Origin: Deltaproteobacteria bacterium HGW-Deltaproteobacteria-8
Lineage (GTDB): Bacteria > Desulfobacterota > Desulfovibrionia > Desulfovibrionales > Desulfovibrionaceae
Direction of reading: 5' to 3'
DNA: 64,000 nt
Assembly: GCA_002840405.1 (NCBI GenBank)
Contig: PHAR01000007.1
Coordinates: forward strand, 1-64,000
Positions within the stretch are counted from its first letter, which is position 1. Each line of letters opens with the position of its first letter. The notes beneath the pieces were generated by a model. That model saw only the letters and a list, made by a program, of their open reading frames with translations, had not been told where the DNA came from and did no database searches. This document shows positions 19,749 through 29,007 of the stretch, piece by piece. The position numbers and the translations under genes were made by a program.

Positions 19749-20465
19749 TCAGGGCGCGGCCAGGGCTGCGGCGTCGGACTCATAGATCACCACCAGCTTG
19801 GCGATGCCCACGATCTCAAAGACCTTGCGGAAGTTCTCGGACAATCCGGCGATGCACACCCGCTCGCCGCGCTCCCGCGCTTCGAGCAAGAGCTGGGTCA
19901 GAAGCGCCAGGCCCGCGCCGTTGGTGGAGGCGGACTCGTCGAAGTGCAGGATGATGCGCGGCAGCTCCAGGCTGCGGGCACGCTCCATGGCCCGGGCCAG
20001 GAAAGGCTCGCTGCGCGCGGTGACGCTGCCCCGGATGGTCAGGATGGCTGCGCCGTCCACGCCCTCCACGCTGATCTCCTCGGCCTTGCTCTTGGCGATG
20101 GCGATGCGCTCCTCGGCGCGCTTGAGGGCCTGGCTCAAAGCCACGCGCTGCACCGGCTTGTTGATGAAGTCCGTGGCGTCGAGGTTGAGCGCGCGGATGG
20201 CCAGGTCCATGTCGCCGTGGCCGGTGATGACGATGACCTCGGCGTGGGGGTCGATCTCCTTGATGCGCTTCAAGACCTCGATGCCGTCCATGACGGGCAT
20301 CTTGATGTCGGTCAGGACCACGCCGGGCCGCTCGCGCTCGAAGGCCTCCAGGCCCTCGGCCCCGTTGGCGGCGGTGATGATGTCGTAGCCGTAGGCGGCC
20401 AGAAGCAGCCGGAACATGTTCAGGGTCGGCTGCTCATCGTCGATGACGAGAATCTTTCTCTCCAC
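19749..20465 (-). CDS. Response regulator: receiver domain fused to STAS domain
   Basis: The protein has 238 residues. Residues 1-120 form a CheY-like receiver with the acidic pocket IDDE, the phospho-acceptor Asp in LTDIKMPVMDG, Thr/Ser in VITGHGD and Lys in NKPVQ. Residues 135-238 form a STAS domain like anti-sigma-factor antagonists (the ASTNGAGLALL block). There is no DNA-binding domain, so output is probably by protein-protein binding. GTG 20465 has AGGAG upstream. It lies directly after the histidine kinase gene, its probable partner. Confidence 0.88.
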   Translation of the reverse strand: MERKILVIDDEQPTLNMFRLLLAAYGYDIITAANGAEGLEAFERERPGVVLTDIKMPVMDGIEVLKRIKEIDPHAEVIVITGHGDMDLAIRALNLDATDFINKPVQRVALSQALKRAEERIAIAKSKAEEISVEGVDGAAILTIRGSVTARSEPFLARAMERARSLELPRIILHFDESASTNGAGLALLTQLLLEARERGERVCIAGLSENFRKVFEIVGIAKLVVIYESDAAALAAP

Positions 20466-20481
20466 GAAAATGCTCCTGTCG

Positions 20482-22476
20482 TTAATGCGTCTGCGGGAAG
20501 AACAGGTGGAAGGTGGTGCCGCGCCCGGGCTCGCTGTCGATGCGGATCGTCCCGCCGTAGTCGCGCACTATTCCATAGGTGATGGCCAGCCCCAGGCCCA
20601 TGCCCTGGCCGGTTTCCTTGGTGGTGAAGAAGGGCTCAAAGATCTTGTCCAGCACGTCGTCGGGGATGCCGACGCCGGTGTCGGAGATGTCCACGCCCAC
20701 GCCCCCGGCCTCTGAGCTGGTGCGGATGCCGATGGACCGCCTCGCGTCCATGTCCGAGGCCTGGCTGGCCTCGTTTATGGCGTCGCGGGCGTTGGTCAGA
20801 AGGTTGAAGAAGACCTGCTGCAGGCGGTTGTCCTGGGCCAGCACGTGCGGAAGATTCTCGCCCAGGTCGAGGTTGAAGCGGATGTTGTCCAGCTCGAACT
20901 GGCGGCGCACGATGGTCAGCACGCTGCCAATGGGCCGGTTCACGTCGATGCGCTCTTTCAGCATCTCGGCCTTGCGGCCGAAGGCCCGCAAGGTGTTGAT
21001 GATCTCGGCCGCGCGGTCCACCTGGGCGCTGATCTCCACAACCACCTGATGGAACTGCTCGGGCGAGGCCGTGCGCCCCTGCTCCTCCATGAGGGCCAGG
21101 AACTCGCTGCCCATCTTGATGGCGTTGAGCGGCTGGTTCAGCTCGTGGGCTATGCCCGCGCTCATTTCGCCCAGCGACTTCATCTTGCCGGCCTGGATGA
21201 CCTGGGCGTCCTTCTCGATCATCTCGGTGATGTCGGTGACGGCGATGATGATGGCGTGCCGGCCCTTGTAGGAGATGGGGCAGGCGTGGACGTTGACGTA
21301 GAAGGGCTTGGCGCCCTTTTTGTAGTGCAGCACCTTGGGATGGTACAGGCAGCCCGTGCCGCCGCTCCTGCCCTCGTAGGTGATGAGGCAGTCGCTGCGG
21401 TTCTCCGGCCCGAGCGCCAAGTAGGACATGCCCAGGAGCTCTTCCTTCTCGTAGCCGTAGAGTTCCTGCGCGCGGGGGTTGGCGTCGGCGATGAGGAAGT
21501 TCTCGCAGTCCACCACGAACACCGGGTCCGGGCCGGAGTCGAAGAGCGAGCGGTACTTCTCCTCGCTCTCGCGCAGGCGCCTGCGGTACAGCTTGATGCT
21601 CCAGACCATGTTGCGGAAGCTGTCGCCCAGCTGCACCACTTCGTCGCCGCTGCGCTTGCGGTAGAACACGCAGTTCTTGCACGTGCGGTGGGTGGCGGCC
21701 TGCCGGGCCGACTGGTCGAAGTGCCAGCAGGGCATCTCGGTGTTCACGTAGGCCGGGCATTCCGTGGGCCGCCAGTTCTGGTCCTCCTCCTGGAAGTCCA
21801 GGGTGATGTCGAAATTGCCGCGCGAGAGCTCGTCGGAGATACGCGTGAGCTTGGAGATGGGCCGGGTGATGTACTGGGTGATGCGGTTACTGAGGAAGAA
21901 GATGATGCAGATGATGGCCGAGATGAAGCCCAGGAAGGTCAGGCGCAGCTTGGAGATGAGGCTGTCGATGTGGCTCTTGGACAGGCCCACGTGCACTGTG
22001 CCGATGCGGTACAGGCCCTCCTTGATGGGCACGGCGATGTCGTGGATGGACTGGCCTTCCACGCTGACCAGGCGCAGGCTGCGGTTCTCGCTCAAGGGCA
22101 CCTGGTTGGCCAGCCGAAGCTCGCTCGGGAAGGGCCGGACAAGGGTGTGGGCCAGCACGTCGCCGCCCTGGTCGGTGATGAAGATGTAAGCGATGAGGTG
22201 CTTGCGCTCATGCAGGCGGGCCTCGTCGAAGATCAGCGAGAGCAGCTGGGGATAGTTCTTGTCCAGCATGAAGGTGCCGCCGCGCTCGGCGATGGAGTGG
22301 GCCACGGCGCTGCCGCGCATCTCCAGCTCGCTTGTCAGCGAGGACACCAGGATGTAGCGGGCCACGAAGGCGATGGCCACGCTGATGAGCAGCACCACCG
22401 CCAGGATGGAGCCGAAGATCTTGTTCTTCAGGCTGAGCGAGCCGTAGCGCCTCAGGGATTCCCTCACCAAGGTCAT
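20482..22476 (-). CDS. Membrane sensor histidine kinase (HAMP, cysteine-rich insert, PAS, HisKA, HATPase)
   Basis: The protein has 664 residues. Transmembrane segments lie near 20-40 and 178-196 and enclose a periplasmic domain. HAMP (200-230) is followed by an unusual insert with four cysteines (C240, C250, C266, C269), then PAS (about 305-420), HisKA with His444 in GIAHELNQPL, and an HATPase with N, G1 (DTGVGIPDD) and G2 (GQGMGLGL) boxes. It probably phosphorylates the REC-STAS protein encoded next. Its ATG overlaps the stop of the substrate-binding protein gene (ATGA), so a periplasmic binding protein may feed signals to it. The insert could bind a metal or sense redox state. Confidence 0.9.
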   Translation of the reverse strand: MTLVRESLRRYGSLSLKNKIFGSILAVVLLISVAIAFVARYILVSSLTSELEMRGSAVAHSIAERGGTFMLDKNYPQLLSLIFDEARLHERKHLIAYIFITDQGGDVLAHTLVRPFPSELRLANQVPLSENRSLRLVSVEGQSIHDIAVPIKEGLYRIGTVHVGLSKSHIDSLISKLRLTFLGFISAIICIIFFLSNRITQYITRPISKLTRISDELSRGNFDITLDFQEEDQNWRPTECPAYVNTEMPCWHFDQSARQAATHRTCKNCVFYRKRSGDEVVQLGDSFRNMVWSIKLYRRRLRESEEKYRSLFDSGPDPVFVVDCENFLIADANPRAQELYGYEKEELLGMSYLALGPENRSDCLITYEGRSGGTGCLYHPKVLHYKKGAKPFYVNVHACPISYKGRHAIIIAVTDITEMIEKDAQVIQAGKMKSLGEMSAGIAHELNQPLNAIKMGSEFLALMEEQGRTASPEQFHQVVVEISAQVDRAAEIINTLRAFGRKAEMLKERIDVNRPIGSVLTIVRRQFELDNIRFNLDLGENLPHVLAQDNRLQQVFFNLLTNARDAINEASQASDMDARRSIGIRTSSEAGGVGVDISDTGVGIPDDVLDKIFEPFFTTKETGQGMGLGLAITYGIVRDYGGTIRIDSEPGRGTTFHLFFPQTH

Positions 22477-23798
22477 GGCCGCGCCTCCGCCTTGGCATTG
22501 GGCTGTGCCGCGGCCTGGGGCTTATCCTGCGGCCGGGCCCGGACCTCGTCCAGGGCGCGCAGGATCTCCGGCCAGTCGCTGATGAGCACGAAGTGCCCGC
22601 CCGAAAGCCGGGTGAAGTACACCCGCTCCATGCCCTGATGGTTGTCCGGCCCGAAGGAGACCACGGTGCCCGGCCCCAGCGTGTAGTCGCGGATGGACTC
22701 GATGGCGTTGATGAACCCCTCGCGCGTCAGGTCGCGCCCGGCCAGCTTCAGGCCCTCCACCAGGATGCGGGCGTTGATGTAGCCCTCCAGGCCGACGGAG
22801 TTGGGCTTGTCGTCGGGGAAATACTTGGCCAGAAGGTGCACGTACTCCTCGGCGCTGCCGAGCAGCTGGCGCGCGTCCGGGCCTTCGAAGGGGGGCACCA
22901 CCTGGGACATGACCACCACCTCTCCGAGATTGTCGCCCAGGCGGCGGGCCAGCTCCTCCGCGCCGACAAAGGACACCGTGTGGAAGATGGGGTGGAAGCC
23001 GCGCTCCGCCGAGAGCTGGATGAACTTGGCGCAGGGGTCGTAGGTGCCGATCATGACCACGGCCTCGGCCCCGGACTTCTGGATCTTGGCCAGGCCGTCG
23101 GCAACGTCCTGGGTGCCGCGCACGTAAAAGCCGCGCGCCACGGGCTCCAGGCCGAACTCCTTCAGGGCCAGCTCCGTGCCGGTGAGGCCGTCGAAGCCGT
23201 AGGCGTCATACTGGTAGAAGACGGCGATACGTGTGAGGCCCAGGTCCTTGACCAGGTGGCGCACGGCCGCGGCTGTCTCCTGGTAGTAGGAGGCGCGGAT
23301 GTTGATGACGTAATGGTTGAAGGGCTCGCGCAGGGCGTTGGCCCCGGTGAACATGCCCAGCAGCGGGATGCGCGCGTCCTCCACCAGGGGCAGGATCTTC
23401 ACCGTGGTGGGCGTGCCCACGTAGCAGAACAGGGCGAAGACATTGTCCTGCACGATGAGCTTCTGGGTGTTGGCCAGGCACCTGGGCGGGTCATAGGAGT
23501 CGTCGTAGGCCGTGAGTTCGATCTTGCGGCCCCAGACCCCGCCCTGGTCGTTGATGTGCTTGAGGTAGGACAGGGCGCCGCGCAGGGTCTGGGTGCCCAG
23601 GTAGCTGGCGTGGCCGGACAGGGCCAGGGACGAGCCCAGGGACACGACCTTGTCCGTGACGCCCGGGATCTGGCGCTCGGAGGCGACTTTCTCGCCCTTT
23701 GAATCGCAGGCCCCAAGCGCCAACAGCGCCAGAAGAAGCGCCAAAGCCGCGAGTGGCGCGAGGGCCGAGGGAATCCACACGCTACGGAAGAAGCTCAC
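22473..23798 (-). CDS. Type I periplasmic substrate-binding lipoprotein (LivJ-like), probable kinase ligand receptor
   Basis: The protein has about 441 residues. The lipobox LLALGAC precedes a Leu/Ile/Val-binding-type fold (VSLGSSLALSG, GGVWGRKIELTAYDDSYDP, GLEGYINARILVEGL). No ABC permease or ATPase gene is near; instead the gene overlaps a histidine kinase by four bases. Such stand-alone binding proteins often act as sensors. The likely start is the third of three consecutive GTG codons, at 23798, seven bases after GGAGG; a long upstream open frame is an artefact. It heads the seven-gene operon. The ligand cannot be predicted. Confidence 0.87.
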   Translation of the reverse strand: MSFFRSVWIPSALAPLAALALLLALLALGACDSKGEKVASERQIPGVTDKVVSLGSSLALSGHASYLGTQTLRGALSYLKHINDQGGVWGRKIELTAYDDSYDPPRCLANTQKLIVQDNVFALFCYVGTPTTVKILPLVEDARIPLLGMFTGANALREPFNHYVINIRASYYQETAAAVRHLVKDLGLTRIAVFYQYDAYGFDGLTGTELALKEFGLEPVARGFYVRGTQDVADGLAKIQKSGAEAVVMIGTYDPCAKFIQLSAERGFHPIFHTVSFVGAEELARRLGDNLGEVVVMSQVVPPFEGPDARQLLGSAEEYVHLLAKYFPDDKPNSVGLEGYINARILVEGLKLAGRDLTREGFINAIESIRDYTLGPGTVVSFGPDNHQGMERVYFTRLSGGHFVLISDWPEILRALDEVRARPQDKPQAAAQPNAKAEARP

Positions 23799-23972
23799 CA
23801 CCACACCTCCAGGCCGGACGCTACGCCGCGCGAGAAAATACCCCTGCGCGGGAAACCGAAGGCAGACGCTACGACAGATAGGCCAGCGCTTCAACAGAAA
23901 ATGCGTCCGATCCCCTCGCATCCGCGCCGCACCCCCTTGCCAAAACCAGCGCGAGGTGGCATCGCACCGGAC

Positions 23973-24602
23973 ATGTCGCATTTTCACCCGTCCACGCTTT
24001 GGCTTCGCAGCGCCCTGTCGGGGCTGCCTGCCCTGACCCTGGCCCTGGCCCTGGCCTTCGGGCCTTGGACCGGCACGGCCCACGCAGCCTCGGCCGCAGC
24101 AGATTTCCCGGACCTGACCATGGAGCTGTCCGCACAGAACGCCCTCGCCCTTGGGCTGGATTCCGGCGGGCCGGTCAGTCTCTCGCGCATCCCGGCGCAG
24201 GGCCTGCTCGTTTTGCTGGTGAACTATTTTTGCCCGCCCTGCCACAAGGAGGTGCCGCGCATCAAGGACCTGGAGCGGCGCATCCGCGAACGGGGCTTGG
24301 CCGGGCGCATCCGCATGGTCGGCCTGGCCGCCGGAGACGACGAGCTCTTGGTGGAGCGTTTCAAGACCCGGCACGGCGGCCTGCCCTTCGCCCTTGTCCC
24401 CGACCCGGCCCTGGCCGCGCACAAGCGCCTGGGCAGCCCGATGGTGCCAACGCTTTACGCCGTGGCCAACAGCCGCGGCAAGCTGCGCCTGCTCAGCATG
24501 CACCAGGGTGAGTTTGTGGAGGACCCGGACGCCTTCCTGGATGCCCTGCTGCGCGCGCTGCCCGCCCCCCTTGGCACGGCCAAGACGCCGCGCGCCAAAT
24601 GA
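23973..24602 (+). CDS. Periplasmic thioredoxin-like protein, CPPC active site
   Basis: The protein has 209 residues. The signal peptide ends near AHAASA. A CPPC motif lies in VNYFCPPCHKEVPRIKDLE, followed by a TlpA-like fold with GSPMVPTLYAV around the cis-proline. It is divergent from the sensor operon and paralogous in layout to the proteins encoded at 19163 and 29925. ATG 23973 is chosen by the signal peptide; the ribosome site is weak. Its stop overlaps a possible upstream ATG of the next gene, so the two are probably co-transcribed. A role in periplasmic disulfide reduction near formate dehydrogenase is an inference. Confidence 0.78.
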   Translation: MSHFHPSTLWLRSALSGLPALTLALALAFGPWTGTAHAASAAADFPDLTMELSAQNALALGLDSGGPVSLSRIPAQGLLVLLVNYFCPPCHKEVPRIKDLERRIRERGLAGRIRMVGLAAGDDELLVERFKTRHGGLPFALVPDPALAAHKRLGSPMVPTLYAVANSRGKLRLLSMHQGEFVEDPDAFLDALLRALPAPLGTAKTPRAK

Positions 24603-24658
24603 AGCAGGCCCAGGGGTTGGCACTTGATTTTCACGCGCACGAGGCCGGAGAAAGGGAC

Positions 24659-25528
24659 ATGACCGAAGGGACGATGACGGAGATGGAGACGCAGGGAGAC
24701 GCCGAGGCCAAGGCCAGGGCCACGCTCTTGTGGCGCTGCTGGCCCGACGGCAAGAAGTGGTGCCCGCGCTGCCATGCTCCATCCCCCTATGCCCTGGCCG
24801 AAGGCCGCCTGCGCTGCGGGGCCTGCCGCTACACCTTCCACGACTTCACGGGCCGCTGGCTCAACTTGAGCGGGCTGTCTCCCGCGAAATGGCTGAACCT
24901 GGCCCGGGCCTTCGCCCAGGACGCCAACACCCGCGAGGCCGCCGAAAGGGCGAACATCTCCTACAACACGGCCTTCAAGGCCCTCACCGTGCTGCGCCTG
25001 GCCATCCTGGCCCAGGGCACGGACGCCCGGCAACTTCTTGGCGCGCAGACCGGCCTGGGCGACCTGTTCAGCAGCGGCAAGCTGTGCACCGCGCCCGAGG
25101 CCCCGACCGGCGATGTCCCAGTGTACGGCATCCTGAGCCAGGGCCAGCGGGTGTTCGTGGACATGGTGCCGGAGCTCACGGCCGAGAGCGTGCTGCACTT
25201 CAACCACAACTTCCACCTGCGCGTGGCCCGCCTGGGACACATCCTGATCACCGACCGCTACAAGACCTACGACGGCCTGGTGCTCTGCGGCGATGACCGC
25301 CTTCCCTACCACTACCTGCTGCGCCACCAGGGCCAGCCCTTTGCCGAGTCTGGCAGCCCGTTCTGGCTCTATGCCCGCGACAGGCTGCGCCACTTCAAGG
25401 GCCTCTCGGCCCGGCGCTTTCCGCTGTACCTGAAGGAACTGGAGTTGCGCTTCAACCGCCAGGGCGAGGACCTGCTGCCGCTGTTCCTCGACGCCCTGTG
25501 CGCTCCCATTCCGACCCCCGCGGCCTGA
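24659..25528 (+). CDS. IS1595-like transposase-derived protein, probably catalytically dead
   Basis: The protein has 289 residues. A zinc ribbon (CPRC...CGAC, about residues 35-60) is followed by a helix-turn-helix-like region (TREAAERANISYNTAF). The rest resembles the ISXO2/IS1595 fold: ILITDRYKTYDGL matches the second catalytic Asp region, and the C-terminal FNRQGEDLLPLF matches the family's closing motif. The first catalytic DE pair cannot be found where expected (GLGDLFSSGKLC). No terminal inverted repeats are seen and the gene sits neatly between two operon genes, so it looks domesticated. ATG 24659 follows GGAGAAAGGG; an ATG at 24599 overlapping the upstream stop is an alternative. Confidence 0.65.
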   Translation: MTEGTMTEMETQGDAEAKARATLLWRCWPDGKKWCPRCHAPSPYALAEGRLRCGACRYTFHDFTGRWLNLSGLSPAKWLNLARAFAQDANTREAAERANISYNTAFKALTVLRLAILAQGTDARQLLGAQTGLGDLFSSGKLCTAPEAPTGDVPVYGILSQGQRVFVDMVPELTAESVLHFNHNFHLRVARLGHILITDRYKTYDGLVLCGDDRLPYHYLLRHQGQPFAESGSPFWLYARDRLRHFKGLSARRFPLYLKELELRFNRQGEDLLPLFLDALCAPIPTPAA

Positions 25529-25616
25529 CCCCAGCCCCCACCTCTTCGCCCACGGCCCTCCCCCAGACCTCGCCCTCCCGCCCCTAGTGCCAGATCTTGC
25601 GCAGAAGGTGCATTAT

Positions 25617-25647
25617 TTGACTCAAACCACATTTCTTGTGCTAGGAA
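25617..25647 (+). promoter_or_regulatory. Candidate promoter of the formate dehydrogenase unit
   Basis: TTGACT at 25617 and TAGGAA at 25642 lie in a locally AT-rich stretch just ahead of the small ORF before fdhA. The spacing of 19 bases is longer than ideal, so this is only a candidate. Confidence 0.3.
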
Positions 25648-25670
25648 TAGCAGCATAGAGTGGAGGTACT

Positions 25671-25913
25671 ATGGACGCCCCAACCATTGCTCCCCTGGGA
25701 GCCAACACACAGACCGGTCCGAGCCTGTCGACCCTGCCCTTCGGGGGTCTTGGCCTGGACCTGGCAGAGGTCCGGCGCAAGGTGCGCGGACTCGTGCTTG
25801 CGCCCTTCGCCAAACGCGAAGGGTACAAGGCCGAGCCCCGTCCCGAGTCGCCTCCTGTGCTTTCCGGCTACCGCCTGTTGGTGCGGCTCAGCCGGGAGAC
25901 GCTGGGCAGTTAA
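25671..25913 (+). CDS. Small hypothetical protein preceding fdhA
   Basis: The protein has 80 residues with no signal peptide or membrane segment. A clear ribosome site (GGAGG four bases ahead of the ATG) and its position 29 bases before fdhA support translation. The middle part (LDLAEVRRKVRGLVLAPFAKREGYKAE) is basic. No family is recognised. It may be a leader or accessory gene of the formate dehydrogenase operon. Confidence 0.65.
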   Translation: MDAPTIAPLGANTQTGPSLSTLPFGGLGLDLAEVRRKVRGLVLAPFAKREGYKAEPRPESPPVLSGYRLLVRLSRETLGS

Positions 25914-25942
25914 GAATGCAAACACATAACAACGGAGGCCAC

Positions 25943-28900
25943 ATGAAGCTTTCGCGCAGAGGGTTCCTGAAACTCTCCGCCGCAGCGGCCTTGAGCACAG
26001 CATTTGGCGGTATCGGCTTCGCCCTGAAGCCCGCAGCCGTCGACCGCATCGCCATGCTCAAGCCGGACTGGAGCAAGCAGACCACCACCGCGTGCTGCTA
26101 CTGCGCAGTCGGTTGCGGACTGATCGTCAACACTGCCCTCTCCGGCACCAAGCGTGCCATCAACGTCGAGGGCGACCCTGACCACCCCATCAACGAAGGC
26201 GCGCTGTGCGCCAAGGGCGCCAGCATCTACCAGCTGGCCGAAGGCACCCCCGGGCTGCCGAACCCGCGCCTGCAGAAGGTCATGTACCGCAAGCCTTACG
26301 GCACCAAGTGGGAAACCAAGTCCTGGGACTGGGCGCTTGACCGCATCGCCAAGAACATCAAGCGTGACCGCGACGCCACCTTTGTGACCAAAAACGCGCA
26401 GGGCCAGGTCGTCAACCGTTGCGACGGATTGGCGAGCGTCGGCTCCGCGGCCATCGACAACGAGGAATGCTGGGCTTACCAGGCGTTCCTTCGCTCCCTG
26501 GGATTAGTCTACATCGAACATCAGGCCCGTATTTGACACAGCGCAACTGTAGCGGCTCTGGCAGAGTCGTTCGGACGCGGCGCGATGACCAATCACTGGA
26601 TCGACCTGAAGAACAGTGATTGCATTCTTATCATGGGCAGCAACGCTGCCGAAAACCATCCCATTTCCTTCAAGTGGGTGACCAAGGCGCAGGAAAAGGG
26701 CGCGACCCTGATCCACGTCGACCCCCGCTTCACCAGGACCAGCGCGAAAGCCGACATCTATGCGCCCCTGCGCTCCGGTTCGGACATCGCGTTTCTGGGC
26801 GGCATGATCAACTACATCCTTGAGAACGATCTGATCTTCAAGGAATACGTGATCAACGCCACCAACGCCACCTTCATCGTCGGCGACGGCTTCGGCTTCA
26901 AGGACGGCATGTTCAGCGGCTTTGACGAGGCCAAGCACAAGTACGACAAGTCCAAGTGGGCGTTCGCCCTGGACGAGAAGGGCGCTCCCAAACGCGACAT
27001 GACCCTGCAGGACCCCCGGTGCGTGTACCAGCTGCTGAAAAAGCACTACAGCCGCTACACCGTCAAGAACGCCGTGGCCATGACCGGCACCCCCGAGGAC
27101 AAGCTGCTTGCGGTCTACAAGGCCTATTCCGCCACGGGCAAGCCGGACAAGGCCGGAACGTCCATGTACGCCATGGGCTGGACCCAGCACACCGTCGGCG
27201 TGCAGAACATCCGCTCCATGAGCATCGTGCAGATGCTGCTCGGCAACATGGGTGTGGCCGGCGGCGGCGTCAACGCGCTGCGCGGCGAATCCAACGTGCA
27301 GGGCTCCACGGACCAGGCCCTGCTCTACCACATCATCCCCGGGTACATGCCCACCCCGACCACGGCCCAGCCCAAGCTTGAGGACTACCTGAAGCTGGTG
27401 GCCCCGGTGTCCCATGACCCCAAGAGCATGAACTGGAAGAAGAACTATCCCAAGTACGCCGTGAGCCTGATCAAGAGCTTCTACAAGAACGCCGAGCCCG
27501 CAGTGGGCTACGACTGGATGCCCAAGCTCGACGTGGGCCAAAACGCCTCCTGGCTGGTGCTCTTTGACGAGATGCTGAAAGGCAAGTTCAAGGGCTTCTT
27601 CGCCTGGGGCATGAACCCGGCCTGCTCCGGAGCCAACTCCAACAAGACCCGCGAAGGCCTGACCAAGCTCGACTGGCTGGTCAACGTCAACATCTACGAC
27701 AACGAGACCGGCAGCTTCTGGCAGGGTCCGGGCATGAACCCCAAGAAGGTCAAGACCGAGGTCTTCATGCTGCCCTGCGCGGTGTCCATCGAGAAAGAAG
27801 GCTCCATCACCAACTCCGGCCGCTGGATGCAGTGGCGCTACCAGGGTCCCAAGCCCCTGGGCGACTCCCGCCCGGACGGCGAGATCATCGCGGAGCTGGC
27901 AAGCAAGGTGCGCGCGCTCTACAAGAAGGAAGGCGGAACCTTCCCCGAGCCCGTGCTCGGCCTGAACTGGGAAGACATGACCAGCGCCCACGGCTTCGAC
28001 GTGCACAAGACCGCGAAGCTCATCAACGGCTACTACCTGAAGGACGTCGAGGAGAAGCAGAAGGACGGCTCGGTGAAGGTTTACAAGGCCGGCACCCAGG
28101 TGGCCTCCTTCGTCAAGCTTCTGGCCGACGGCAGCACCTGCTCCGGCAACTGGATCTATGCAGGCTCCTATGTCGGCCCCGACCCCAAGGACAACCGCTC
28201 AGCCAAACGCTCCAAGGACCAGACCCCGGCCCAGGCCGCAGTCGGCCTGTTCCCCAACTGGTCCTGGGCCTGGCCGGTCAACCGCCGCGTCATCTACAAC
28301 CGCGCCAGCGTTGACGCCACTGGCAAGCCCTACGCCCCGCAGAAGCCCGTTCTGGCCTGGAACGGCAAGGGCTGGGACATCGACGTGGTGGACGGCGGCG
28401 GAAACCCCGGCTCGGTCCATCCGTTCATCATGCAGGTGCACGGCATGGCCCAGCTGTTCGGCCCCGGCCTGAACGACGGCCCCTTCCCCGAGTACTACGA
28501 GCCGCTGGACTGCCCCGTGTCCAGCCATCCCTACTCCCCCGTGCTGCACAACCCCACCGCCCTGACCTTCAAGGGCGAAAAAGCGGCCGTGTGCGACCCG
28601 CGCTACCCGTTTGTCTGCACCACTTACCGCGTCACCGAGCATTGGCAGACGGGCCTCCAGACCCGCTGGCAGCCCTGGCTGCTTGAAGCCGAGCCCCAGA
28701 TGTTCTGCGAAATGAGCGAGGAACTCGCTGCCCTTCGCGGCATCAAGAACGGTGAGAAGGTCTGGCTGGAGAACGAACGCGGCAAGCTCTGGGCCAAGGC
28801 CATCGTCACCAAGCGCTTCAAGCCGTTCGTCGTGCAGGGCAACATCGTGCACGAGGTCGGCATTCCGTGGCACTTCGGCTGGCGGTTCCCCAAGGACGGC

Positions 28901-28996
28901 GGTGATGCAGCCAACCTGCTCTCCCCGTCTGTCGGCGATCCCAATACCGGCATACCCGAGACGAAGGCCTTCATGGTCAACGTCCGGAAGGCTTAA
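25943..28996 (+). CDS. fdhA: Formate dehydrogenase catalytic subunit, selenocysteine-containing, Tat-exported
   Basis: The gene has 1018 codons including an in-frame TGA at 26534-26536 read as selenocysteine 198, followed by His (context ARI-Sec-HSATV), the conserved active site of molybdenum/tungsten formate dehydrogenases. The N-terminus has a Tat signal (SRRGFLK). A [4Fe-4S] site (CCYCAVGCG...CAKG) and the molybdopterin domains follow. It oxidises formate to CO2 in the periplasm and passes electrons through FdhB, probably to cytochromes c, as in Desulfovibrio FdhAB. ATG 25943 has GGAGG upstream. Any annotation that stops at 26536 would split this gene. Confidence 0.97.
26534..26570 (+). 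promoter_or_regulatory. SECIS element with Sec UGA codon of fdhA
   Basis: After the UGA, a hairpin with seven pairs (26553-26559 with 26563-26569, one G-U) closes on a GGC loop about 24 bases downstream. This position and the G in a tight apical loop fit bacterial SECIS hairpins bound by SelB. The same GGCUCUGG core recurs in the HesB-like gene. Confidence 0.8.
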
Positions 28997-29007
28997 GGAG
29001 GCACGTC

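Noticed and set aside
25585-25605. Possible sigma-54 promoter ahead of the fdh unit
   Set aside because: Only the TTGC half matches; the GG of the -24 element is absent at the correct spacing.
25916-28996. fdhA as two genes or a nonsense pseudogene
   Set aside because: The TGA is at the universally conserved Sec/Cys of formate dehydrogenases, followed by His and a SECIS-like hairpin; both halves are in the same frame.
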